Part shown: positions 9,310 to 18,825 of the stretch, piece by piece
Layout of the letters: each line of letters starts with the position of its first letter
How positions within the stretch are numbered: position 1 is the first letter of the stretch
NCBI RefSeq assembly: GCF_902806685.2
Contig: NC_048557.2
Span: 11,355,554-11,419,553 of the forward strand
From: Maniola hyperantus
Taxonomy: Eukaryota; Arthropoda; Insecta; Lepidoptera; Nymphalidae
Reading direction: 5' to 3'
DNA: 64,000 nt
The notes under the pieces: generated by a model
Told to the model about the DNA's origin: nothing
Seen by the model: the letters and a program-made list of their open reading frames with translations, nothing else
Database searches by the model: none
Position numbers and translations under genes: made by a program

Positions 9310-9815
9310 AAAAGTAAATAAAAATCTGTTTCAGAATGAAAAGGTAAACTCCTTTTTTATAATACCCCACTTGATATAGTAATCGTACTTTGAAAGTTGA
9401 AAATCCATACTAATATTATAAATGCGAAAGTGTGTCTGTCTGTCTGTCTGCTAGCTTTTCATGGCCCAACCGTTCAACCGAATTGATGAAATTTGGTACA
9501 GAGTTACCTTATATCCCGGGTAAGAACATAGGCTACTTGTTATCCCGGAAAATTAAGAAGTTTCCACGCGATTTTAAAAAACGTAAATCAATGCGGACGA
9601 AGTCGCGGGCATCATCTAGTAAGTACTCATTATTTGTTCATGAACACATTTTTTTTAATGATGTAGGTAACCACAAATTCACGCTTTACGAATTTTCCCC
9701 CTTACGTGTGCTATAAGACCTATCTACCTGCCAAATACATAGGTCAACGGGAAGTACCCTATAGGTTTCTTGACAGACACAACAGACAGGCAGACAAAAA
9801 GCGTTAATAGTGGTA
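9310..9815 (-). mobile_element. FP-family element split by Hel-1
   Basis: Its conserved blocks (GTGGGGTATTATAA; CATGAACAAATAATGAGTAC; CCTATAGGGTACTTCCCG, minus strand) lie on both sides of the Hel-1 copy at 9404-9619. It begins about 40 bases upstream of the cytochrome b5-like ATG. Confidence 0.6.
9404..9619 (+). mobile_element. Full-length Hel-1 copy nested in an FP element
   Basis: It starts TCCATACTAATATTATAAA, has GTCTGTCTGTCTGTCTGC, and ends CGGACGAAGTCGCGGGCATC then ATCTAG. The flanking A and T fit an A/T insertion site. Confidence 0.7.
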
Positions 9816-9818
9816 GTA

Positions 9819-10147
9819 AAGCCTAGTGGTTCGATTCCGGGCACGCACCTCTATATCACTTAATTTAACAGGTAATGTCGTGAGAAAACCAGCATGTCTT
9901 CAAGAGTCTGAGAGTTCTCCATTATGTTCTCAATGTAAGGTAAATTAAACTAGTTGACGATTCAAAAGCACTTGTAAAAGTTTACTTGAATATAAATATA
10001 TTCTATTCTATTGTAATGGTGTGTGAAGTTTGCCGATCCGCACTTGGCTACCGTGGACCATGCGTGGACCATTCGTGGACCATTCTCATTTTGACAGGAG
10101 ACCCGTTCTGTAGTGAGCTGGCGATTGGTTGATTATGCTGATTATTA
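9819..10147 (+). mobile_element. SINE-A copy carrying an insertion
   Basis: Box B region (TTCGATTCCGGGCACGCACC) to (TGATTA)n tail. About 75 bases of another retroposon tail (GACGATTCAAAAGCACTTG) interrupt it at about 9940-10013. A 12-base GTGGACCATNCG unit is triplicated at 10048-10085. Confidence 0.6.
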
Positions 10148-10196
10148 TAACCTATTTCAATTTATCCCCACAGCTAGACCATAATATATATGTCTA

Positions 10197-10395
10197 CTAG
10201 ATGATGCCTGCGACTTCGTCCGCGTGGATATTGGTTTTTAAAAATCCCGTAGGAACTCTGGTTTTCCGAGATAAAAGTAGCTTTTCCCGAGATGTAAGCT
10301 CTGTACCAAATTTCGTCAAAATCGGTTGAACGGATGGGCCGTGAAAAGCTAGCAGACAGATAGACACACTTTCGCATTTAAAAAATTAAATATGG
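10197..10395 (-). mobile_element. Hel-1 copy
   Basis: On the minus strand it ends GCAGGCATCATCTAG. The 5' region has GTCTATCTGTCTGCTAGC. Near full length. Confidence 0.7.
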
Positions 10396-10433
10396 ATATA
10401 CTACCTACAACGTAGTATTTAGACCAGTGATTT

Positions 10434-10960
10434 TATTTATTTATTTATTGACACTTTATTGCACACAACACAAAGTAAACATTGAAAAAACACAATACAG
10501 GATCTTAATCTAATAGATGTAGCATGCAAAGGCGGCCTTATCGCTAAAGCGATCTCTTCCAGGCAACCTTTGACGACAGGAATCACGAAAGCACGGGTTG
10601 GTGCGGCAGCCGAAAATGGCCCTAGGTAGGTATATTAAATTATTATAAATTAGACTACATACACAGTACATTCTAATAATACACAAATATATATACCTAT
10701 ATACATATCTCTATAATATACTACATAATTCTGTTGTACATAGATAAATAATAGTTCTTCAAACGATTTTTGAAGGTGTTTAAGGATTTCGCCTGACGTA
10801 TTTCAGCTGGGAGAGAATTCCAGAGTTTGACACTGTTAGTGGTGAAAGAGTTACCATAGTATACCGTGCAGCTGTGTGGAGTCATAAGCTTATTGTCGGT
10901 GCTGGAGCGGAGGGAGAACTGATTGTTCTCACCAAGAAAGGAAAACCGATTGATTTGTAC
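10434..10960 (-). pseudogene. LINE 3' end with reverse-transcriptase C-terminus
   Basis: On the minus strand an open frame ending at TAG (10723-10721) encodes the C-terminal end of a non-LTR reverse transcriptase: SVKLWNSLPAEIRQAKSLNT, then FKNRLKNYY. This is the typical closing motif of Jockey/CR1-type ORF2 proteins. A 3' UTR of about 290 bases follows and ends in (AAAT)n at 10434-10450. The copy is 5'-truncated, as is usual for target-primed insertion. The clade cannot be fixed from this fragment. Confidence 0.7.
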
Positions 10961-11004
10961 ATAATAATAACAAATAATATAACAGGTGTTATAACATTAC
11001 TCAC

Positions 11005-11095
11005 GTTTTCCTGTTTTCCTCCGTACTCCCCAATCAGCCGCCGCCGCTCTACTGATAATGGTAGCATATCAACATCTATCTCCGATAACCACTCA
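11005..11095 (-). CDS. Candidate internal exon, unidentified (30 codons)
   Basis: An open stretch reads EWLSEIDVDMLPLSVERRR then LIGEYGGKQEN and ends at AAC/GTGAGT, a consensus donor. The best-fitting acceptor is ACATAG/T at 11097-11096. A stronger-looking upstream acceptor (TTTGGCAG) would place an in-frame TGA in the exon. The composition looks like protein and the stretch does not match a repeat elsewhere in the window. It lies 1.7 kb upstream of the cytochrome b5-like ATG, on the same strand. It could be a piece of an unknown gene, a decayed transposon frame, or chance. Confidence 0.3.
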
Positions 11096-11138
11096 CTATG
11101 TCACTGCCAAATTTTTCGTTACACGAAAACCCATCTAA

Positions 11139-11215
11139 ATCATGTAAAAGGAAAAGCTGACTGACTGACTGATCTATCAACGCACAGCTCAAACCACTGG
11201 ACGGATCGGACTGAA
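11139..11215 (+). mobile_element. Hel-2 5' fragment
   Basis: AAAAGGAAAAGCTGACTGAC to GGACGGATCGGACTGAAC, without a 3' end. Confidence 0.55.
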
Positions 11216-11327
11216 CATGGCATGACTGCTAAAATTGTTTATCTTAGTTACTTTCCATAGTCTGATGACATGGTATTTTACTATGAGGCTGCCAATATTA
11301 AAACTATATTTTTAACGAATACATACT

Positions 11328-11424
11328 TACCACGATTAATTTGACCAGTCCAGTCTGTCGTGACCACGAACCGTGCAATTGGGTTGAAATATCGACAAAT
11401 AAAAACATCAAATTAATCGTGGTA
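11328..11424. mobile_element. Small TIR element
   Basis: Perfect 17-base inverted ends TACCACGATTAATTTGA and TCAAATTAATCGTGGTA enclose 63 bases, which include GTCGTGACCACGAACCGTGC. Confidence 0.6.
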
Positions 11425-11831
11425 CGTACCCGTTATCTACATTCAAATATGTCATTAAATTAAACGACGTAATAAGCTTAAAATCATTGTATTTTTATTT
11501 CAAAAACGTGCAGTTCGTATCGTATTTTACAACTTAGGTCCACGTGAATCGCTAAGAGAAGGATTTCAAGAAAGTAAATAATGACAGTAGCGAGTCAATA
11601 CACGGTGAAATTGTAATGGTTGTTTTCCCGAAGCGAAATGATTTTGTCAAGGTGTTACAATCGATTTATAAATGTAAAAAATCAAGAGTCAAAAATGGCT
11701 TTACGATGGAGAAAAACAAAACTCGATTGAGACCTCGAACCAATAGTAGTACCGGATGCGTGCAGGCTAGTTTATGCCGTATCACTACGCGCGAGAGCTT
11801 ATTTTCCTCTAAACTTTTTCGTTTTTTTTTT
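11425..11831. other. No recognised feature
   Basis: A frame at 11616-11820 is open but has no recognisable motif or codon bias, and I do not call it. Confidence 0.4.
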
Positions 11832-12025
11832 GCCAGTTTATTGGTTTGTTGGTTTGTCCTTCAATCACGTCGCAACAGTGGAGCGGTTTGACGTGGTTTT
11901 TGCATGGGTATAGATAAAGACCTGGAGAGTGACATAGGCTACTTTTTATCCTGGAAAATCAAAGAGTTCCCACGGGATTTTTAAAAACCTAATGCTATGG
12001 GGACGAAGTCGCGGACATCAGCTAG
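11832..12025 (+). mobile_element. Hel-1 copy, 5' truncated
   Basis: GGTTTGTTGGTTTGTCC to GCGGACATCAGCTAG. It has the TCAATCACGTCGCAAC variant interior. Confidence 0.65.
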
Positions 12026-12029
12026 TGCA

Positions 12030-12126
12030 CAATAACTCCGGAAAGTTAGAGGTGCGTGCCCGAGATCGAACCCCCAACCCCCTAAATAGGAGGCGGACGT
12101 CCTAACTACTAGGCTACCACGGCTCT
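12030..12126 (-). mobile_element. SINE-A head
   Basis: Minus strand GCCGTGGTAGCCTAGTAG through GGGTTCGATCTCGGGCACG to AACTTTCCGGAG. 3' truncated. It abuts the Hel-1 end. Confidence 0.7.
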
Positions 12127-12427
12127 GTATGACGACCTTATTACTTATCAAAGTGTCAAGTGAAGTCCCGTGGGAATCCTTAGCCCGGAGATGAAGTCTT
12201 GTGATTAACGAGCGGAAATGATAGGAGTGGAGCGGAGTGGAGCTTGGCATACAAAGGGAATCACTGAGGGATTCTGTATCATCTCCTTTTAACAGATAAA
12301 ACAAGATTAAACAGCTTCTATGTGAGATAGGTCAACAGTTCGGGAGTCGATGAAATCCGAGATATTGTAGATTCTATCTACTTATCTAAGTATATTATCT
12401 ATCTTATTGTTTTTGAAATATTAGGTA
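12127..12427. other. No recognised feature
   Basis: Includes a GGAGTGGAGCGGAGTGGAGC short tandem at about 12224-12243. Nothing else stands out. Confidence 0.4.
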
Positions 12428-12642
12428 CTAGCTGATCCCCGCGACTTCGTCCGTGTTGAATTAAGGTTTTTAAAGATCCCGTGGAAACTCTTTGATTTTC
12501 CGGGGTAAAAAGAAGTCTATGTCACTCTCCAGGTCTTTAACATTTCCCATGCAAAAAATCACCTCGATCCGTTGCTCCGTTGCGACGTGATTGAAAGACA
12601 AACCAACAAACAAACACACTTTCGCATTTATAATATGGGTAC
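12428..12642 (-). mobile_element. Full-length Hel-1 copy
   Basis: Minus strand from the TACCCATATTATAAATGC start to GCGGGGATCAGCTAG. Same interior variant as 11832-12025. Confidence 0.7.
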
Positions 12643-12704
12643 TGATTATTTCTTAGGTATTTAACTTCTTTAAGCGTGACTTATTTTATTGTAATCCACA
12701 AAAC

Positions 12705-12830
12705 TGACTGATGACGCCCGCGACTTTAGATTTTTTATAATCCCGTGGGAGCTCTTTGATTTTCAGGGATAAAAAGTTGCCTATGTCCTTTCCCGGGATG
12801 GCTAACTCTGTAGGATGTCTTATGATTACA
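12705..12830 (-). mobile_element. Hel-1 fragment
   Basis: Minus-strand 3' half with AAAGTCGCGGGCGTCATC. Truncated at the CATCCCGGGAAAGGACATAG block. Confidence 0.5.
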
Positions 12831-13060
12831 CCCGTAATCATGAAGCCGTTGCTTAATAGCTCAAATATCAATTCGCCATCAGAAATTCCCGAATCCCCAC
12901 GGCTTAGGAGTTCAATATCTTGCAGCATCAGGATTGAAGATTTGGGATCCAATGTTCAATTATGTAGTCTAGGTATGCTTGGTACCTACAATAATATTGC
13001 ATCATCCGCAGTTTCTGCAATAGGAGTTGGGTCTTGGAGTTCAAAAAGTCGTCGCTTGGT
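12831..13060 (-). repeat. Inverted copy of a 112-base-unit repeat
   Basis: Its blocks (GCATCATCCGCAGTTTC; CATCAGAAATTCCCGAATC) occur in inverse orientation at 16868-17098, where two units lie in tandem. Confidence 0.55.
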
Positions 13061-13092
13061 ACCTACAACATTAATTTTTTTTTTTTTTTTTT

Positions 13093-13262
13093 TAAGAATA
13101 TTAGCCATATTAAATGACTAATATTCCCCTTTCCTCTCCAACTAAGCGTCAGGCCCGTGCTAGGAGTAGGCACGACAATAGTTCAACGGGCGGGATTTGA
13201 ACCGTCGCGTCGACCTTTCGGTTTTCAGTCCACTCCTATACCGGTTGAGCTATTGAGGCTCA
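13093..13262 (-). mobile_element. SINE-B copy
   Basis: Minus strand GAGCCTCAATAGCTCAACCG to GGAAAGGGGAATATTAGTC. Adjacent poly(T) of 20 bases at 13073-13092. Confidence 0.7.
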
Positions 13263-13829
13263 AAAATTCACTATGAACACTTCCTGAATCTTGATAATTT
13301 AGGCGGGCAGTAACCCTGCAACATCAGAGTTGAGAAGATGGATCCAGAAATTTTTATGGGACCACCACGGAAACATCCCCTGTCGATTAAAAAAAAATTT
13401 GCAAATCGGTCCAGAAACCTCGAAACGATCGGTGGTTTTTGGAAGGTGATTAAAAGTGGTAGCTGGTAACTACCTACTTAGATATTATTTAATTTTTCTA
13501 TTTTCCATATTTTCCCAGGAAAGCGTAGACGAAAATGCTAGCATTAAACTAAATAACACTTAAGTTTACTACTTTACTAACCTCGATGTTCTAGATTTTT
13601 ATTAAAACTATGAAAGCATTTTCTTAGAAAATTTTAGCTAAAAGGTATACTCATCAACTTATTTCTACTTATATCTTTAATTAGCTTATATATTAGGTAA
13701 ATATGGCGGGCCCGTTGGCATATTAATTTGTTAAGTAGCTCCTAATAGTACATCAGCATCTTAGTTTATCCTAAGTCACTACTTTTGTTTACCAACTAAA
13801 ATACACCCACAACTTCTTTCATATTTTTT
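13263..13829. other. Mostly unassigned
   Basis: Contains a piece of the AACCGACTTC-type repeat at about 13365-13455 (CAAATCGGTCCAGAAACCTC). The rest is AT-rich with no signal. Confidence 0.4.
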
Positions 13830-14004
13830 AACCATCTCTTGTGAACTCTTTGGTTTTTTCTGTAACCAAAAGTAGCCATGTCCCTCCCCGGGATGCAAGC
13901 ATCTCTGTACCAAATATCGTAAAATCGGTTAAACGGATGGACCGTAAAAAGCTAGTAGACAGACAGACAGACAGACATTTTCGCATTTATAATATCAGTA
14001 TGGA
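13830..14004 (-). mobile_element. Hel-1 copy, 3' end diverged
   Basis: Minus strand ATACTGATATTATAAATGCG, GTCTGTCTGTCTGTCTAC, AACCGATTTTACGATATTTG. The CTAG end is lost. Confidence 0.6.
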
Positions 14005-14025
14005 TTTGTGTAGTTTAGTTTTGAC

Positions 14026-14205
14026 GACCTCACTGACCCAGGGCAAGCAGTTTGGTCTACTCTTATCGATGGCCTCATGAGTGGGACGTGTCTAAGGGAT
14101 GCTATATACAGGTTTATCAAAACTACCATACCTCTTCCAGTTAGTTTTAGTCCAGCCCATCACTTACCACCAGGTGAGATCGCAGACAAGGGCAAAAAAA
14201 ATATC
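14026..14205 (+). mobile_element. SINE-C fragment
   Basis: TGACGACCTCACTGACCCAG head-like start and CACTTACCACCAGGTGAGAT tail, with a large internal deletion. Confidence 0.45.
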
Positions 14206-14465
14206 AACTTTAGTTAGGTACTTAATAATTTCGTAGTCCTAATAACAACACAAACGAGTGTAATCAAACAAAACATGTCGTTGTGTAGATGTCAGCAAAC
14301 ACGCGTGTTGACTCGCGAGATTGGTTCCGCACAAATGGGGCTGTAAGGAATATATCCCTCACGCCATGCAATATTTTATATATTTGTAGCATTTTTACTG
14401 ACTTCAGAAAAGACAGAAGTTCCCAACGTGTGTATTTATGTGTAGTAATATTTTTTTTTTTGAAA

Positions 14466-14632
14466 ATCAGTACCTACCCTTATTGTAAATGCGAAAGTGT
14501 GTTTGTTTGTTGGTTTGTCCTTCAATCACGTCGGAACGGTGCAACGGATTGACGTGATTTTTTTGCATGGGTATAGATAAAGACCTGGAGAGTGACATGA
14601 CAAAGAGTTCCCATGGGATTTTTAGAAACCCA
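14466..14632 (+). mobile_element. Hel-1 copy, 3' truncated
   Basis: AATGCGAAAGTGTGTTTGTT to GGGATTTTTAGAAACCC. The final hairpin and CTAG are missing. Confidence 0.6.
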
Positions 14633-14760
14633 ATAAAACTTGTGGAATGATGCCAAGAATACTCGCTGCATTTTCGCGCTGGACAGCCAGGCTGATCCGT
14701 TGCGCAATAAATGAGCCAGCTCTTCTGTCACCAGATGAAACTAATGTCTCAAAGTAAGTA
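14633..14760 (-). pseudogene. LINE reverse-transcriptase C-terminal fragment
   Basis: The DNA matches, in inverse orientation, the coding block at 21190-21330 (CTGGACAGCCAGGCTGATCC). Frames are broken. Confidence 0.4.
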
Positions 14761-14789
14761 ATATCGTAGCGTTAAAGTAAGTCATCGTC

Positions 14790-15240
14790 ATCATCATTAT
14801 CAACCGATAGACGTCCACGGCTGGACATAGGTCTTTTGCAGGCACTTCCACACACTACGGTCTTGCGCCGCCTGAATCCAGCGGCTCCCTGCGACTCGCT
14901 TGATATCGTCTGTCGTCTGGCCACCTAGTGGGGATTTCCAACGCTGCGCATTGCGGTGCAAGGTCGCCATTCTAGCACCTTGGGACTTCAACATCTATTG
15001 GTTTTTTGAACTATATGTGCCCTGCCCATTGGCACTTCAGCTTCGCAACCCGTTGAGCTATGTCGGCTACTCTAGTTCTCCTACAGATCTCCTCATTTCC
15101 TCATTGATCACGTAGAGAAACTCCGCACATAGCTCTCTCCATCGCCCGCTGAGTTACTCTGAGCTTTCTTATGAGGCCCATAGTTAGCGGATCTATGGCG
15201 TCATCATGTTGCCAGCAACACGCTCTGTTCGAAGACTTTG
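14790..15240 (-). pseudogene. RTE-like LINE, C-terminal coding remnant
   Basis: The minus-strand frame includes TTDDIKRVAGSRWIQAAQDR and ends QPWTSIG with a stop. This is the closing segment of RTE-clade endonuclease/reverse-transcriptase proteins (usual form RWTDD.. VAGSRWM.AAQDR.. YVQQWTS.G). Upstream coding similarity runs to about 15205 with frameshifts. A (CATCAT)n tract follows the stop. Other remnants lie at 16674, 17461, 41902, 48484 and 55471, all on the minus strand. Confidence 0.7.
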
Positions 15241-15483
15241 GTCTTCAAGCACTGAGGAATTTTGAAATTGGCTCTTATTGATCGTAACTCCATCAAAGCA
15301 AGCATGGCCGACGCCCGCGTCGCCGCTCGTAACTGCGACAATGAGTGTAAACCGCGGAAACGCCACTAAAGACCATTTTACTACGAACCGTCTAATTGAT
15401 TCCGATGGCTGACAACTTTAATTGACTCGAGTCTATAAAAATGTTTATTTCAACAACGGTTTTAATAACGCAAGGGTTTTGGG

Positions 15484-15776
15484 TCATCATCATCGTTATG
15501 ACCAACCCATCGCCAGCTCACTACAGAGCACGGGTCTCCTCTCAGAATGAGAAGAGTTTTGGCCATAGTCTAACACGCTGGCAATTTGCGGATTGGTAGA
15601 CTTCCCACACCTTTGCGAACATTATGGAGAACTCTCAGGAATGTTAAACTCTCAGTTAAAGCAAGTGATATTTAATTACTTAAAACTCGGGAAAGTTACA
15701 GGTGCGTGCCGGGAATTGAACCACCGACCTCCCGAATAGGATGCGGACATTTTAATCACTAGACTATCACGGCTCT
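15484..15776 (-). mobile_element. Near full-length SINE-A copy
   Basis: Minus strand from GCCGTGATAGTCTAGTGATT through box B (GGTTCAATTCCCGGCACG) to the (ATG)n tail at 15484-15492. Confidence 0.75.
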
Positions 15777-15804
15777 TTTAGGTAATTTGAATGATTTTTT
15801 TCAT

Positions 15805-15945
15805 ATTATAGACCGATGACACTTTACAGGTCTTTAAATTTATCCATTCAAAAAAAATCAGGTCGATCCGTTGTTCCGTTGTGGTGTGATTGGAGAACAA
15901 ACCAACAAACAAATACGCTATCGTTTTTATAATATGCGTAGTGGA
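15805..15945 (-). mobile_element. Hel-1 5' part
   Basis: Minus strand ACGCATATTATAAAAACG to GACCTGTAAAGTGTCATC. Confidence 0.5.
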
Positions 15946-15954
15946 TGCGGAAGA

Positions 15955-16060
15955 CTTGCATCCAGGGAACGGATATAGGGTCCTTTTTATTCCGGAAAAT
16001 CAAAGAATTCCCATGGAATGTCCAAAGTCTAAATCCCCGCTGACAAAGGCACGGGTACCA
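15955..16060 (+). mobile_element. Hel-1 3' part in opposite orientation
   Basis: TTTTTATTCCGGAAAATCAA to GACAAAGGCACGGG. Degenerate end. Confidence 0.4.
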
Positions 16061-16211
16061 GTAAGGGTACCAGCTATTTTTCTTTAGGTTTTGTATTAAA
16101 GTTTATGCTTAGTTTATAGTTTTACGATATTATGTCATTTGACTAAACGGACAACGAATTTCTGAAAGGCTGGCAACGCATTGGCAGCTGACAGCTGACC
16201 TCTGGTACTGC

Positions 16212-16400
16212 CAGAGCTAAGAGCCTCAATAGCTCAACGGTTAACGGAGCGGACTGAAATCCGAAAGGTCGCCGGTTCAAACCTCACCCGTTGCACTATT
16301 GTCGTACCTACTCCTAGTACAAGCTTTACGCTTAGTTGGAGGGGAAAGGGGAATAAGTATTAGTCAGCATAATAAACTTGGCTAATATTCTTTAAAAAAA
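16212..16400 (+). mobile_element. Full-length SINE-B copy
   Basis: GAGCCTCAATAGCTCAACGG (box A), CGCCGGTTCAAACCTCACCC (box B), then GTACCTACTCCTAGTACAAG and TTGGAGGGGAAAGGGGAATA. This is the best-preserved SINE-B in the window. The head folds like a tRNA but has a retroposon body, so it is not a tRNA gene. Confidence 0.75.
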
Positions 16401-16673
16401 CACTTAACATCAGGTGGCTCACCTGCTCGTTTGCTCGATATTCTTATTTTTTTAAACACCAAACAATGGGTAGGTAGCCATATGTCTCAGTATATCTTAA
16501 TGTCGTCTCAGAGTTAACTGTAGAGTTAACGGTTAACGATGTTCATTCGTGTTAATAGTTTCCGTTACAATAATTGGTGTTTACGACTCGCTCGTAACCC
16601 TCTGTTATTGGGACCTTGTGAAGACAGCGGGAGTTATTTCATAAAACTACGTCTCTAATTTTAAGATAGATTA
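16401..16673. other. No recognised feature
   Basis: Unassigned sequence with no exon signals. Confidence 0.4.
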
Positions 16674-16837
16674 TCGTTAACCCATAGACGTCCACAGCTG
16701 GACATAGGTCTCTTGTAGGGACTTCCATACACCACGGTTTTGCACCGACAGAATCCAGCGGCTCCCTGCGACTCGTTTGATGTCGTCTGTCCACCTGGCG
16801 CTATTCTAGCACTTGGGACCCCAATGCCTGTCGGTTT
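16674..16837 (-). pseudogene. RTE-like LINE remnant
   Basis: Minus-strand VAGSRW-type segment and (ACGTCTATGGGTTAACG) 3' flank. Internally deleted compared with 14790-15240. Confidence 0.55.
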
Positions 16838-16844
16838 TTAGGGT

Positions 16845-17327
16845 TTCGTACCTCAAAAGGAAAAAGGAATTCCAAGTCCCAACTCCTCAACCCTGATGAG
16901 GCAGGGTACACACTCCTAAACTATAGTGATTCAGGAACTGCGGATGATGCAATATTATTTTTGGTGCCAAGCATAGACTACACCATTGAACTTCGGATCC
17001 CAACTCCTCAATGCTGATGCTGCAAGGTACTGAACTCCTAAGCCGTGGGTATTCGGGAATTTCTGATGGTGAATTGATATTTTAGGTATCAAGCAATGAC
17101 TACTTACACTAAAAAGCTTAAGAAAAACCCCAAACCGAAAAACAAAAGTTATTTTTTACTTTCTAGTGGTTTTAATAAGATAACTATTGAAAGGGCTTTA
17201 CCTGTACATTGTAAAACTGATTTTTATTTATTTTTATGCATTATAGTTTTTGAGTTATCAAAATTATGCAAAATGTCGAAATAATACGACTGGAGTGCGT
17301 GAGTCTGACTCGCACTTGGCCGGTTTT
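16845..17327 (+). mobile_element. FP-family element with a tandem 112-base dimer
   Basis: It starts TTTTTAGGGTTTCGTACC and ends GACTCGCACTTGGCCGG plus poly(T). Two diverged units beginning CCCAACTCCTCAA lie at about 16878 and 16990. This internal dimer is absent from the copies at 35247 and 36590. Confidence 0.6.
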
Positions 17328-17460
17328 TTATTTCAAGATCGGCTTACGCTTGAGCGACAATCATGCCCATGATGAGATCTAGGTTGGTGCACGCTAAGCG
17401 CTAGATTAGAAAAAGCCAATTTACCTACGTTTGCCTGGAAAGTATTTAGGTTATAATCAT

Positions 17461-17540
17461 TTCATCATCATCATCATCATCAACCAGCGACTCGTCTGAT
17501 GTCGTCCGTCCACCTAGTGGGGGGGGTCTTCCAACCTCAT
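17461..17540 (-). pseudogene. RTE-like LINE 3' scrap
   Basis: (CATCAT)n followed by ACTCGTCTGATGTCGTCCG, the RTE coding end. Confidence 0.5.
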
Positions 17541-17692
17541 CTAAGTGGCAGGAAATTCCGAAAGGGCATTCAACACCTTAGCAGTTCATATCAGAAATGT
17601 TGAGCAAACTTTCAATAAGGCGTGTATATGTCTAACCCTTTGACACGTATGACCTCTTCGTACCGTTTCGCTGGTCATGATCAACATTTCGG

Positions 17693-17712
17693 TGACGTCA
17701 CGTGTGACGTCA
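17693..17712 (+). promoter_or_regulatory. CRE / E-box / CRE composite site
   Basis: Two perfect TGACGTCA octamers (17693-17700, 17705-17712) bracket and overlap a CACGTG hexamer (17699-17704). CREs bind CREB/ATF-type bZIP factors and CACGTG binds bHLH-ZIP factors. The site lies about 80 bases upstream of the TATA box. Confidence 0.7.
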
Positions 17713-17731
17713 CTCAGCGTTGCTCTCAAAC

Positions 17732-17775
17732 CGGGCGGGGCTTGGGGTGCCATGCGCTGGGAGGCCCCGCCCCTT
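17732..17775 (+). promoter_or_regulatory. GC boxes
   Basis: GGGCGGGGC (17733-17741) and the inverted CCCCGCCCC (17765-17773) are Sp1/KLF-type boxes, one on each strand, between the CRE cluster and the TATA box. The local GC content is far above that of the window. Confidence 0.6.
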
Positions 17776-17785
17776 GCCCTCGTGG

Positions 17786-17792
17786 TATATAA
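17786..17792 (+). promoter_or_regulatory. TATA box
   Basis: TATATAAGG, with an initiator-like CCAGTG 31 bases downstream (A at 17817 as likely +1). TATA, initiator, donor and upstream boxes all point rightwards. Confidence 0.7.
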
Positions 17793-17816
17793 GGCTTCGA
17801 CGGGCTAAAGGGCACC

Positions 17817-17885
17817 AGTGGTGTTTCCCGAGCTGAGTGAGAGCTCGCGAAAATTCCGCAAAAGTTTACGCCGACACTATTCACG
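17817..17885 (+). other. Non-coding first exon of an unidentified plus-strand gene
   Basis: It runs from the predicted start site to a consensus donor, TTCACG/GTAAGTAC at 17885/17886. It contains no ATG, so it would be 5' UTR. No coding exon for this gene was found to its right. The remaining exons may lie beyond the window or be too short or diverged to read. Confidence 0.55.
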
Positions 17886-18426
17886 GTAAGTACATTATTA
17901 TTATTAAAATTATATACTTCGGTACCTATTGAAAAAAATTACATTTATTTAGGAAAAGAAATATAAAACTCCGGTCATGATAGCTACAGGAGTGCAGGTA
18001 AAATCCTTGCCGGTTCCGCAGTTTTTGATAATATAATGCATCAAAAAAAATCCGAATTTCCTTCAAGTGTAAAAGAAAACGAAAAACTTAAGTAAAATTT
18101 TATTAGATACTTTAATACTAGTTTGATACATCTGAAAATACAATGCCTGACTTCTTTTGGCTACGAGCTTCTCCAACACAAAGGAAACAATAAGTACCTA
18201 CGCTAAGATCTTAAGAAAATTTTACATAATATAAATTCGATTAAAATGAACAAAAACCGATTCAGTATACAAATGGAAACAGAATCTGGTATTCCTACAA
18301 TGTTTTCTGTTTTTTAAAAGCTAATGAGCAACTTAATATTTATTTAGTATTATTAATTTTAGAACCGATTTCTAAATATCCAAAACAACTTTATCCAAGG
18401 AGTAAATTTGACGTTTTGATAGTTTT
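17886..18426. other. Probable first intron, unassigned sequence
   Basis: AT-rich, with no repeat shared with the rest of the window and no exon. Confidence 0.4.
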
Positions 18427-18825
18427 TAGGGTTCCATACCTCAAGGGGAAAAAAGGAGCGCTTATAGAAACTTTGTTGTCTGTCTGTCTGTATGTCTGTC
18501 GTGTCTGTCAAGAAAACTTGTAGGTCTTCCCGTTTACCTAGAATCATGAAATTGTGTGTGAAAAGTAAAAATTTCAACTATCTAACTATCACGGTTAATG
18601 ATATATAGCCTGGTGACAGACAGACAGACGGACGGACAGCGGAGTCTTAGTAATAGGGTCTCGTTTTACCCTTTGGGTACGGAACGCTAAAAATTACATT
18701 GTACCTGAAAAATAAATTAGGAAATGTTAATTTTGATTTAGTTTCTGAATAAGATGGATGTGAAATACAGATGAACAAAGACATGATGAAACTATTAGGG
18801 TTCCTTGTTGCTACGGAACCCTGCC
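18427..18825 (+). mobile_element. FP-family element(s)
   Basis: AGGGTTCCATACCTCAAGG at the left, GGGTACGGAACGCTAAAAA at about 18675-18693, and another AGGGTTCCTTG / CTACGGAACCCTG pair at 18797-18825. GACAGACAGACGGACGGACAG lies between. Confidence 0.5.

Noticed and set aside
11328..11424. Splice donor GTAAGTATG on the minus strand at 11330
   Set aside because: It is the end of a small TIR element and the upstream sequence is not coding.
16212..16290. tRNA-like sequence with box A and box B
   Set aside because: It is the head of a SINE-B copy followed by its retroposon body. The same head occurs several times in the window.
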